The notes beneath the pieces are model-generated. The model saw only the letters and a list, made by a program, of their open reading frames with translations, was not told where the DNA came from and searched no databases. From JABHCC01 sp034658635 (GTDB taxonomy: Bacteria; Bacteroidota; Bacteroidia; Bacteroidales; UBA12481): a stretch of 5,170 nucleotides of DNA. The number at the start of each line of letters is the position of its first letter. Position 1 is the stretch's first letter. The position numbers were made by a program, and so were the translations under genes. Shown piece by piece: positions 1 to 5,170 of this stretch. The DNA lies in contig JAYEFL010000044.1 of NCBI GenBank assembly GCA_034658635.1, positions 1-5,170 on the forward strand, read 5' to 3'.

Positions 1-104
1 GTGTCTCTTGAATCTAAGGATTGTTGGCCAAGGAGTAGTAATAAGATCGCTCCAGCAGCTAACATCCAAAGGCCAGCTCCATACGATTTTTGTCCTTCAA
101 TCAT
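1..104 (-). CDS. N-terminal fragment of an unidentified membrane-anchored or secreted protein (runs off the window)
   Basis: A minus-strand reading frame starts with ATG at 104 and stays open to the window edge, giving 34 complete codons. It begins MIEGQKSYGAGLW and continues into a hydrophobic stretch, roughly residues 9-26, with five leucines in a row, then turns polar (GQQSLDSRD). This looks like a single transmembrane anchor or a signal peptide. The function cannot be read from so little. It lies in the same direction as the three genes to the right and may have been the next gene of their operon before the transposon landed between them. The start is uncertain: an AGGA at 107-110 is only two bases from the ATG, which is too close for a good ribosome site, and Met14 is an alternative. 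The frame also stays open for about ten codons upstream of 104, so the true 5' end may have been lost to the insertion. Confidence 0.55.
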   Translation of the reverse strand, partial: MIEGQKSYGAGLWMLAAGAILLLLLGQQSLDSRD

Positions 105-125
105 AATCCTTTTGCGTTTCGGATA

Positions 126-145
126 CCCACTGATTTAGCTGTGGG
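126..145 (+). repeat. Left-end subterminal hairpin of the IS element
   Basis: CCCAC at 126-130 pairs with GTGGG at 141-145. After a T/T mismatch, G132 can pair with C139, leaving the loop ATTTAG. The stem and TTTAG loop resemble the right-end hairpin, and such hairpins are the single-stranded DNA sites bound by TnpA in IS200/IS605 elements. The four bases just before it (GATA, 122-125) sit where the guide tetranucleotide lies in characterised elements; that role is inferred. Confidence 0.6.
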
Positions 146-175
146 CGGAGAAACGCTTACCTCCTTTATATCTTT

Positions 176-194
176 CACTGGACATCTGTCCGTG
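176..194 (+). repeat. Bulged hairpin in the IS left end, just before the promoter
   Basis: CAC at 176-178 pairs with GTG at 192-194 and GGACA at 180-184 pairs with TGTCC at 187-191, with T179 left as a single-base bulge and a very short loop (TC). It ends three bases before the tnpB TATA box. It could be a second TnpA-binding hairpin or an operator-like palindrome for tnpB; the sequence does not say which. The two-base loop is tight, so the innermost pair probably opens. Confidence 0.35.
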
Positions 195-197
195 ACC

Positions 198-205
198 TTT
201 ATATA
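198..205 (+). promoter_or_regulatory. Archaeal TATA box for leaderless tnpB transcription
   Basis: TTTATATA lies with its centre about 26 bases upstream of the ATG at 228. That is the usual distance from an archaeal TATA box to the transcription start, so the mRNA should begin at or next to the start codon. No Shine-Dalgarno-like sequence precedes the ATG, which fits a leaderless transcript. A second copy of the same nine bases, CCTTTATAT, occurs at 163-171 (this one at 196-204) and could be a weaker upstream promoter. Confidence 0.6.
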
Positions 206-227
206 TTCGAAACTCTCCAACAACCTT

Positions 228-1367
228 ATGCGTGCGATTGCAACTGCAAAAATCCGAATAACTCCAACAGATCAAGTCTTGAGTACTGTCAAGAAATATA
301 CCAAAACCCTTCAATTCTGTGTTAATCAGGCTTGGCGACGCAAAATCAAGAATAATATTAAACTCCATCCTTTCGTCTACAAATCCCTCAGAAAGCGAGG
401 GTTGCCATCTCAACTTGCAATCGCTTGTATCAAGCAAGCGTGTGGAATGGTCAAGAAAGCTAAATCTAAACCCCTCATTACCCGTGCCTCTGTCCGCTAC
501 AATTTCCCAAGAAGTGCTAACCTTAAAAGTAGCACCTTGGTTTTGAGGTTGCTCAAAGCCAGGCAAGAGTTTAAATTTACTATTCCTTCTTGTTATAAAG
601 AATATTTTAAGTGGGATGTCAAGGAAAGTTTGCTTCGGCTCGATAAAAAAGGTAGGTGTTTCTTTTTGTTCACGTTCTCTAAAGAGGTCACTGCCATTAA
701 GCAGAGCAATCGTTCGCAAAACAATGTTCTGGGTATTGACCTCGGAGTAAATAACCTTGCTGTCTGTTCCGACAACAGGTTTTACACTTCTGCTAAAGTT
801 AAGCAAACCAAACGGAAATTCAGGTACTTGCGTCGTAAACTTCAAGCTAAAGGCACTCGTTCCGCTACCAAGCTTCTCCGGAAGCTGAGCGGAAGAGAAA
901 CTCGTTGGATGAAGCATATAAACCACTGTGTAAGTAAAGACATTGTTTCCAACTTCGGTGGAAACAAGATTGTAATGGAAAACCTGAAAGGTATCAGGAA
1001 GAAATGGAGAGGTAAAGTTATGAATTATTGGATCAGTAATTGGTCTTTCTATCAATTGCAAAGTTTCATCCAGTACAAAGCTGAACGAAAAGGGATTGAA
1101 GTAAAGAGAGTCAAGCCGAACTATACTTCCCAACTCTGTCACAAGTGTGGTCTGTTGGGTTCTCGTTCCAAGGGTAGGTTTTCGTGTTTCCATTGTGGTT
1201 TATCGGATTTTAATGCTGACCTTAATGCAGGTCGAAATCTCTCTCACTCCAAGTTGGGTGAAAGACAGGCTGCTGTAACACCGCCGTACGATTCAAGTGA
1301 TGATGTTGAAGGCAACTCTCGGGTTGTAATTGATACTGAGCTTAGAGTCAAAAGCCCCGCACTTTAG
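228..1367 (+). CDS. tnpB: TnpB, RNA-guided RuvC-type endonuclease of an IS200/IS605-group element
   Basis: This is a 379-residue TnpB, full length for the family, with every key part present. The N-terminal wedge and helical region begins MRAIATAKIRITPT and ends near residue 155. The RuvC motifs follow: Asp171 in GIDLGVNNLAV, Glu251 in KIVMENLKGI and Asp331 in NADLNAGRN. A zinc finger of the CxxC...CxxC type uses Cys304, Cys307, Cys320 and Cys323. TnpB proteins use an omega-RNA from the element's right end to cut matching DNA next to a short TAM, which favours retention of the element after TnpA-driven excision. I chose ATG 228 rather than the in-frame ATG at 90. The 46 extra residues would read across the left-end hairpin and look like translated non-coding DNA, the family-typical N-terminus starts at 228, and the TATA box fits a leaderless start there. 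The stop codon (1365-1367) lies in the right-end hairpin. No TnpA accompanies it. Family call is firm; activity is inferred from intact residues. Confidence 0.93.
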   Translation: MRAIATAKIRITPTDQVLSTVKKYTKTLQFCVNQAWRRKIKNNIKLHPFVYKSLRKRGLPSQLAIACIKQACGMVKKAKSKPLITRASVRYNFPRSANLKSSTLVLRLLKARQEFKFTIPSCYKEYFKWDVKESLLRLDKKGRCFFLFTFSKEVTAIKQSNRSQNNVLGIDLGVNNLAVCSDNRFYTSAKVKQTKRKFRYLRRKLQAKGTRSATKLLRKLSGRETRWMKHINHCVSKDIVSNFGGNKIVMENLKGIRKKWRGKVMNYWISNWSFYQLQSFIQYKAERKGIEVKRVKPNYTSQLCHKCGLLGSRSKGRFSCFHCGLSDFNADLNAGRNLSHSKLGERQAAVTPPYDSSDDVEGNSRVVIDTELRVKSPAL

Positions 1368-1375
1368 TGCGTGGG
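1350..1375 (-). terminator. Possible intrinsic terminator for the minus-strand operon, made from the IS right end
   Basis: Read on the minus strand, the right-end hairpin forms a GC-rich stem with loop TAAA. It is followed by C and then TTTT (1353-1350), which resembles a factor-independent terminator. It lies just past the stop of the small Cys-rich gene. Archaeal termination depends mostly on U-tracts, and four T is short, so the effect may be weak. Confidence 0.3.
1355..1375 (+). repeat. Right-end subterminal hairpin of the IS element, containing the tnpB stop codon
   Basis: CCC (1355-1357) and CGCAC (1358-1362) pair with GTGCG (1367-1371) and GGG (1373-1375), leaving the loop TTTA and a single bulged T at 1372. 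An eight-base-pair stem with one unpaired T is characteristic of IS608-like ends bound by TnpA. It is preceded by AAAG (1351-1354), the position of the guide tetranucleotide; the sequence TTAC follows at 1382-1385. The tnpB stop codon TAG occupies the last loop bases and the first base of the 3' arm. Confidence 0.75.
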
Positions 1376-1381
1376 ATTATG

Positions 1382-1693
1382 TTACTTTGCAATGCAATCT
1401 GGCTCATCCCAGCATTGCCCATCCCCACAATTACAGCTTTCTGTCAAGATGTCTAAACATACCTCGCTCGGGTCACAGACATCTGCGCAAGAGTTCAAGA
1501 AAGTCTCCCACGCGCCACCTGCATCTAAACATGCTTGTTCAGATGCACTATTGCTCGAATTCAATCCGTTTGCTGCCAAATCCTTCGCCTTATCCACTGT
1601 CCAGTCTCTCCCGTCATCAAACTTATCAGGGGCAAAATAATAGACTGCAGCAAGTAATGCGACAATTATAAGTACTAGTTTTCCTAATCCCAT
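1382..1693 (-). CDS. Small membrane-anchored Cys-rich protein with a CGDG-type Cys box
   Basis: This 103-residue protein starts MGLGKLVLIIVALLAAVYYF, an N-terminal signal or anchor helix (about residues 4-20), followed by an acidic linker. The C-terminal half holds eight cysteines (55, 69, 73, 79, 87, 89, 94, 100) in the order C-x13-C-x3-C-x5-C-x7-C-x-C-x4-C-x5-C. Landmarks are AGGAWETFLNSC and the ending CNCGDGQCWDEPDC. The even count and exported position suggest four disulfides or a metal-binding knot on the outer face. I do not know a named family; from memory, GG-W-F-N-C / CDCG-CW patterns recur in small proteins of nanoarchaeal-type genomes, but this is unchecked. The start is supported by GAGGT nine bases upstream. 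It follows the JAMM-like gene by seven bases and is surely co-transcribed. Its stop codon abuts the transposon right end, which may have supplied the last codon or stop. Confidence 0.85.
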   Translation of the reverse strand: MGLGKLVLIIVALLAAVYYFAPDKFDDGRDWTVDKAKDLAANGLNSSNSASEQACLDAGGAWETFLNSCADVCDPSEVCLDILTESCNCGDGQCWDEPDCIAK

Positions 1694-1700
1694 TTTTTTG

Positions 1701-2288
1701 TTACCTCAGTTCTATTGCTTTAATTTTAAGTTTTATTGGAGATTTTATGTTCTTATTCAATTGAACGATAAACCCTAACTTCTCAAGTTCGCGTTTATAC
1801 TTCAGTTCCCAATCCTTCCCTCTGGTTGAAAAGAAGATACTTCGAAGGAGCTTCATTAAAACTCTTCTAGACTTCTTCGCTAACTTCTTAGTTTTCTTTG
1901 TCTTGATCACTGTGAAGGATTCGCCATTCCGGAATACGAGCTCAGCCTGTTGCCGGTTATTTTTTAGCAATTCTATTACGTCTTCAGGTGTTGGAGGACT
2001 TATATTTTTATCTGGGTGTGAATGGTACAAGACCTCATAATCAGCAGGGAGATCTACATAGTATTTTCCGCCCTGGAATACTTGGAAGTTCTCAAGGTAG
2101 CCACTCTTATCAAAATCTAACCCGCCACCGAACTCAGTATTATGCTGTTCAGGATCTGAAATATGTTTAAAGATCTTTCGCTGCCGCGGTTTTATTGTAG
2201 GAATGTTCTTATTGATCAGTATCCTTCTCTTCCCTTTCTTTGTCCTTATGTTCCGATAATGCCTTGAAGGTCTTCTTCTTTGTTTCAT
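1701..2288 (-). CDS. JAMM/MPN-type metalloprotease-like protein with long basic tails
   Basis: This 195-residue protein has a compact JAMM (JAB1/MPN/Mov34) core at about residues 48-130. The family motif is a Glu, then HxH, then S/T-x-x-D. Here these are Glu52 in TEFGGGLDF, His89 and His91 in YHSHP, and Thr100 with Asp103 in TPED. His89, His91 and Asp103 would bind zinc and Glu52 would be the general base. Two deviations are visible: Thr replaces the usual Ser, and the gap from the second His to Asp is 12 rather than the usual 11. The core is flanked by very basic segments, residues 1-41 (about 40% Lys/Arg) and 130-147, and a Lys-rich C-terminal domain. There is no signal peptide or membrane helix, so it is probably cytoplasmic, perhaps bound to nucleic acid or the inner membrane face. 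Archaeal JAMM enzymes remove ubiquitin-like modifiers or cleave isopeptide bonds; the substrate here is unknown. The start ATG overlaps the stop of the surface-protein gene (ATGA), indicating translational coupling. Confidence 0.75.
   Translation of the reverse strand: MKQRRRPSRHYRNIRTKKGKRRILINKNIPTIKPRQRKIFKHISDPEQHNTEFGGGLDFDKSGYLENFQVFQGGKYYVDLPADYEVLYHSHPDKNISPPTPEDVIELLKNNRQQAELVFRNGESFTVIKTKKTKKLAKKSRRVLMKLLRSIFFSTRGKDWELKYKRELEKLGFIVQLNKNIKSPIKLKIKAIELR
1703..1707 (-). promoter_or_regulatory. Ribosome binding site of the small Cys-rich gene
   Basis: GAGGT on the minus strand lies nine bases before the ATG at 1693 and shares its last base with the TAA stop of the preceding gene. It is the best Shine-Dalgarno sequence in the operon and fixes the start. 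It also suggests reinitiation by ribosomes finishing the JAMM-like gene. Confidence 0.75.
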
Positions 2289-5170
2289 TTTTTCACGACC
2301 TGTAAACTATAAAATGAATATAACCCGACTGAGATTAAACCGAAAAGAAGTACAAAAGGGAACCATGATTGTTCCCAATTGCATTCTATTTCGGAGTCCC
2401 AAAGACACGTTATAAGTGTATCAAAATTGACTTTACAATCTGATGAACAGGAGAATGGATTCTCACCATCTTGACAGATGCCGTCACCACAGAAAGCTGT
2501 TATGTTACCTGTAAGTGCAACTTCGACGATTTTAGAACCGCCGCCACCCCCACCACTAGGTGGACTTGCACTGGTTGATTCCGAATATGTTAAGGACGAA
2601 CTAAAGTTTACAGGGTTACCATTGATATCCATTGCAAAAAAGTGGAAGGTATAGATGCCATCCGTACTAGGAGAATAGGTATAATTCTGTTGGCCATCGA
2701 CATTACCTGGCGACATAAAAACACCAGATGAATTCGCAATAAACCCATTAGGATCTGTAATATTAACTTTTACCCATTCGAGTTTAGTATTATCTGACGC
2801 ATTGATATAGATTATGAAAGCCGCATCATTAACCCCAGATGTCGCAGATAAAGATGCATTAGAAAGCTTCGGTGGAATCGCAACTGTAAAGTTAGCTGGT
2901 TGAGTACCGACTTCATAAGTGTCACTCACATTAACAACCCAATCATAAACCCCATCATAAGTATAAGCATATGATGTAGATTTTGCAATCCCTGAATACA
3001 ACAATGAAGAAGAATTATCATAAATGGAATACACTATAGGGTCTCCTTCAGCATCTATCGCTGAATAGTTTAAACTCGTAGAATTTCCAGAAGTGAAACT
3101 AATTGTAGAGTTTGGAGCAACGATTGTGATTGAAGGAAGAGAGTTCATCCTGAATTCATCAGCAGAACTATATTCTGAATAACTTGTGCCATCATAACTC
3201 CTAGCCCGATAATAATATGTTGTACCATCAATCAACGAAAAAGTGAGGTTATAAGATGAACCAGTCTCATTACCATCTGGAGATGTGGGAGTATTATTAA
3301 TTCCTACATAGACTACAGTATAAATCGTGTCACCATCTACATCCGTCCCGGAAGTCCAGTTGACCTCAGGAGTATGATCTACCAGATGCTCCCCTAAGTT
3401 GTATACACTAGAAGGAGATGTAGGTTGAGAGTTCTCAATTGTTTCTGAAGAGTTGAATGAAGTACCATTTTCATAATCATCGAAAGGTGTGACCTGACAA
3501 GTCATAATATCTGTCTTATTACAACCATTAGCTGAACAATCATAAGTTGAAGTATTCTGACCTGCAACCCTTGATGTACTATTGAACCAAATATAATAAT
3601 AATACGCTGTATCAGCCTCATCGTCTAAGAACCCTGAAGGAGAACAAGTTAAGGTACTAGTTCGATTAGGAGCAGCAGGAGTTACATCTGAAGAAGTAAT
3701 AGATGGGATAGTATTTTCTGTATTATTCCTTTTACCCGCCGTACCTATGTAACTTGCAGTATTATTTGCAAACACAGTAAAGATATACTCGGTGCCATCA
3801 ACAGTTGTTTTATTTTTGTAACAATAAACAGATGTGCCTGCGCCAACCATTGTCATCGTCTCGTTTGTACCTTGCCATTCCAGAGTACAAGTATCAACAT
3901 TTACAGAAGGATGGTTTACGGTAACATTGATATAAAGATAATTGTTGATCTGTCTTTCCAAGTGTGTTGGTGTAGGACTAGTATATGTAACATTTAGTGC
4001 ACTTGTATCAACAGTAAAAGAGATTGTGCCAGGGTTAGTATTATTCTCATTATAATCACCCGCAATCACATACCAAGAATAAGAATCATCCATAAGTGTT
4101 AATAAAGTTAAGTTTGAGTCTGACACAGACTGGTTAAATGAAGGAGGTGTGTTATTCTCAAGGTAGACATAATAAGTGATAGTATCCCCATCAACATCTA
4201 TACTTGTCGACCAATTTAAGTATACTGTAGCGTTATCTGTTAGGATTTGTAGATCGTTAGGATATAATAAAGATGTCTGAGTTGGTTTTGTGTTAAGCAC
4301 AGATTTATTCTCTTCTTTATAACTTGAAGAAATATAGGTAGTCGTAGCATTACATCTGACACGGATCTGATCATGCGCGTCTGTACTTAAGACTGTATAA
4401 GTATTGGTTACCGAATAGTCTTGGAGAATTGAAGATGCATTTGTATTGTAGAATTGGTAACTGTAAGTGATAGCGTCAGAGTCACTATCTGTTGCGCCTG
4501 AACAATTCGCTTCCAACGTTTCCGTGACTTTAATAGTTGACGTTAAACTTATTGTAGTGGGAGTTGTAGGAAGGCTATCATTAATGATTTTTGAAGCCTC
4601 ATAATAACCAGTACTATTGGCAACCGCAGTTGTGGCCTTGCACCTAATCCTGATGGAATCATGGGCATCGCTTGTTTGGACAGTATAATTTGTTACTGAA
4701 GAATAGTTCTGTAAGATTGTCGTAGCATTTGAATTATAGAATTGGACATGGTAAGTGATTGCATCATTATCAACATCAGTTGAACCGCTACAATTAAATT
4801 CAATATCAGTTCCCACATATTGTGTGGCTGAGATTGAAGCACTAGTTGGATCTATAGGTAAAGAATCTTGGATTGTTGCAGTATTACTTGAATTTACCCA
4901 TGAACTCCAAGCCTGAGTATCATTCACCCTGATAGAGCATTTTATTATATCTGACTTGTTTAGACTCGCAACATCAAGGTCAATACTTGATGAGGTCTGG
5001 CCCGAGATCAAAACAGTCCCATTATACCACCTATATTCAATGCCACCTTTTGAATCTCCATCAGGATCGTTGAATATGCCAGCACTACAATTGACAAGAT
5101 TAGTTATATAAGGGACAGTATCATTTACAGATGGTTGTGTCACAGTCGGTGCAGTGTTAGTTATATTGAA
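2285..5170 (-). CDS. Large glycosylated surface protein of Ig/FN3-like repeats with C-terminal Cys box and membrane anchor (5' partial)
   Basis: The frame is open to the window edge, giving 961 visible residues (numbered from 5170). The GTG at 5143 is an internal Val codon within repeat-like sequence, not a start. About nine modules of 80-100 residues follow one another, each a beta-sandwich Ig/FN3/PKD-like unit. Many carry an acidic loop of DxDxD type: 35-39, 132-136, 228-232, 325-329, 610-614 and, less regular, 516-520 and 706-710. Modules 1-3 each have a Cys pair placed as in Ig folds. By eye count there are about 50 N-x-S/T sequons, so heavy N-glycosylation is expected. The C-terminus has a Gly6 linker (873-878), a Cys box CGDGICQDGENPFSCSSDC, two more Cys, and one transmembrane helix (about 936-957) ending in KK. 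It is thus anchored with the repeats outside, probably an S-layer-like, adhesion or cell-contact protein. The ligand is unknown. It is the first visible gene of the operon. Confidence 0.85.
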   Translation of the reverse strand, partial: FNITNTAPTVTQPSVNDTVPYITNLVNCSAGIFNDPDGDSKGGIEYRWYNGTVLISGQTSSSIDLDVASLNKSDIIKCSIRVNDTQAWSSWVNSSNTATIQDSLPIDPTSASISATQYVGTDIEFNCSGSTDVDNDAITYHVQFYNSNATTILQNYSSVTNYTVQTSDAHDSIRIRCKATTAVANSTGYYEASKIINDSLPTTPTTISLTSTIKVTETLEANCSGATDSDSDAITYSYQFYNTNASSILQDYSVTNTYTVLSTDAHDQIRVRCNATTTYISSSYKEENKSVLNTKPTQTSLLYPNDLQILTDNATVYLNWSTSIDVDGDTITYYVYLENNTPPSFNQSVSDSNLTLLTLMDDSYSWYVIAGDYNENNTNPGTISFTVDTSALNVTYTSPTPTHLERQINNYLYINVTVNHPSVNVDTCTLEWQGTNETMTMVGAGTSVYCYKNKTTVDGTEYIFTVFANNTASYIGTAGKRNNTENTIPSITSSDVTPAAPNRTSTLTCSPSGFLDDEADTAYYYYIWFNSTSRVAGQNTSTYDCSANGCNKTDIMTCQVTPFDDYENGTSFNSSETIENSQPTSPSSVYNLGEHLVDHTPEVNWTSGTDVDGDTIYTVVYVGINNTPTSPDGNETGSSYNLTFSLIDGTTYYYRARSYDGTSYSEYSSADEFRMNSLPSITIVAPNSTISFTSGNSTSLNYSAIDAEGDPIVYSIYDNSSSLLYSGIAKSTSYAYTYDGVYDWVVNVSDTYEVGTQPANFTVAIPPKLSNASLSATSGVNDAAFIIYINASDNTKLEWVKVNITDPNGFIANSSGVFMSPGNVDGQQNYTYSPSTDGIYTFHFFAMDINGNPVNFSSSLTYSESTSASPPSGGGGGGSKIVEVALTGNITAFCGDGICQDGENPFSCSSDCKVNFDTLITCLWDSEIECNWEQSWFPFVLLFGLISVGLYSFYSLQVVKK
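2298..2301 (-). promoter_or_regulatory. Weak ribosome binding site of the JAMM-like gene inside the upstream gene
   Basis: AGGT on the minus strand lies nine bases before the ATG at 2288 and falls within the last codons of the surface-protein gene. Together with the ATGA overlap it supports this start and coupled translation. Only four bases match, so coupling is probably the main route. Confidence 0.45.
4283..4855 (-). repeat. Tandem duplication of an Ig-like module in the surface-protein gene
   Basis: Two adjacent modules, encoded by 4568-4855 and 4283-4567, are clearly related. Matching blocks are NCSGSTDVDNDAITYHVQFY versus NCSGATDSDSDAITYSYQFY, and SDAHDSIRIRCKATT versus TDAHDQIRVRCNATT. 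Each has one Cys early and one late, as in an Ig disulfide. I judge protein identity at about half; the DNA has diverged more, so the duplication is old and under selection rather than recent. Confidence 0.7.

Larger units (their letters stand above)
110..1385 (+). mobile_element. IS200/IS605-group, tnpB-only (IS1341-type) insertion sequence
   Basis: This is a single-gene transposon unit. It contains an intact tnpB flanked by subterminal hairpins with TTTA-type loops, the arrangement of IS200/IS605 elements, which have no terminal inverted repeats and make no target duplication. Left hairpins lie at 126-145 and 176-194 and the right one at 1355-1375. No HUH-type Y1 transposase (TnpA) gene is present, so movement would need TnpA supplied in trans. 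The exact tips cannot be fixed without an empty site; I place them within about 15 bases of the given coordinates, because neighbouring genes begin at 104 and end at 1382. The element is opposite in direction to its host operon. Confidence 0.75.
1245..1385 (+). ncRNA. Predicted omega-RNA (TnpB guide RNA scaffold) at the tnpB 3' end
   Basis: In this family the guide RNA covers the last part of tnpB and the right end, then continues into flanking DNA that serves as guide. Three hairpins here could form the scaffold. The first is 1245-1260 (CAC/GTG plus CCA/TGG with bulged T1248), the second is 1313-1326 (CAAC/GTTG around a six-base loop), and the third is the strong right-end hairpin 1355-1375. 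The 5' limit is a guess and the 3' limit depends on the unmapped transposon tip. The guide would read into the 3' end of the minus-strand gene at 1382. The location rests on family knowledge; the hairpins are seen directly. Confidence 0.45.

Noticed and set aside
1..104. A class III (pilin-type) signal peptide in the leftmost protein, based on the GQ before the hydrophobic stretch
   Set aside because: The basic residues before GQ exist only if translation begins upstream of 104, and the sequence after GQ lacks the usual Glu at position five.
90..227. Longer tnpB start at ATG 90
   Set aside because: The extra 46 residues cross the left-end hairpin and promoter and overlap the start of the minus-strand gene at 104; they do not look like a TnpB N-terminus.
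135..1193. A 352-codon open frame on the minus strand opposite tnpB
   Set aside because: It lies wholly antisense to a clear TnpB, and its translation has no recognisable domain. The strong GGAGGT in the area lies downstream of its ATG, not before it.
102..1381. CATAATCC at 102-109 and GGATTATG at 1374-1381 as terminal inverted repeats
   Set aside because: Only eight bases match, the left copy includes the start codon of the neighbouring gene, and IS200/IS605 elements do not have terminal inverted repeats.
1330..1671. Plus-strand open frames of 113 and 89 codons at 1330-1671 and 1371-1640
   Set aside because: Both are antisense to the Cys-rich gene, which has a good ribosome site and a signal/anchor helix; their translations are low in structure and lack start signals.
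5141..5143. GTG at 5143 as the start of the surface protein
   Set aside because: The frame continues upstream as NITNTAPT, which matches the linker style between modules, and a secreted protein would need a signal peptide that is not seen here.
1..5170. CRISPR array, tRNA or rRNA genes
   Set aside because: No regularly spaced identical repeats and no tRNA- or rRNA-like segments were found on either strand.

Overview
The window most likely comes from an archaeon, probably an uncultivated small-genome (DPANN, Woese-/Pacearchaeota-like) lineage. Three things point that way. An archaeal TATA box sits about 26 bases before the start of the transposon gene, as expected for a leaderless mRNA. The surface protein is very rich in N-glycosylation sequons and Ig-like repeats and ends in one transmembrane helix. 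Two proteins carry Cys boxes of the CGDGxC...C type, which I associate with such genomes. The taxonomy is inference, as no rRNA or other marker gene is present.

Layout. The right 70% is a tight minus-strand gene string, read from right to left. It starts with a very large repeat-built surface protein (2285 to beyond 5170, N-terminus outside the window). A JAMM/MPN-type metalloprotease-like protein (1701-2288) follows, overlapping it by 4 bases (ATGA). Seven bases further on comes a small membrane-anchored, eight-cysteine protein (1382-1693) with a clear GAGGT ribosome site. At the far left a further minus-strand gene begins at 104 and runs off the window; only its N-terminal transmembrane segment is visible.

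Between the small Cys-rich gene and the leftmost gene lies a complete single-gene transposon of the IS200/IS605 (IS1341, tnpB-only) type, about 110-1385, on the opposite strand. It has a left-end hairpin, a second bulged hairpin, a TATA box, an intact tnpB (228-1367, RuvC D-E-D residues and four-Cys zinc finger present) and a right-end hairpin whose loop contains the tnpB stop codon. The end of tnpB plus the right end should encode the omega-RNA guide. No TnpA transposase is in the window.

How the genes may work together. The surface protein and the small Cys-rich protein share the CGDG-type Cys box and are membrane-anchored, so they probably sit together on the cell surface. The JAMM-like protein has no signal peptide and has very basic tails, so it is probably cytoplasmic. 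Its translational coupling to the surface protein is the most unusual functional link here and is unexplained. The transposon appears to have landed at the end of the small gene, separating the leftmost gene from the rest of the string. All bases over about 300 in length are accounted for; the main non-coding stretch is 105-227, the transposon left end.
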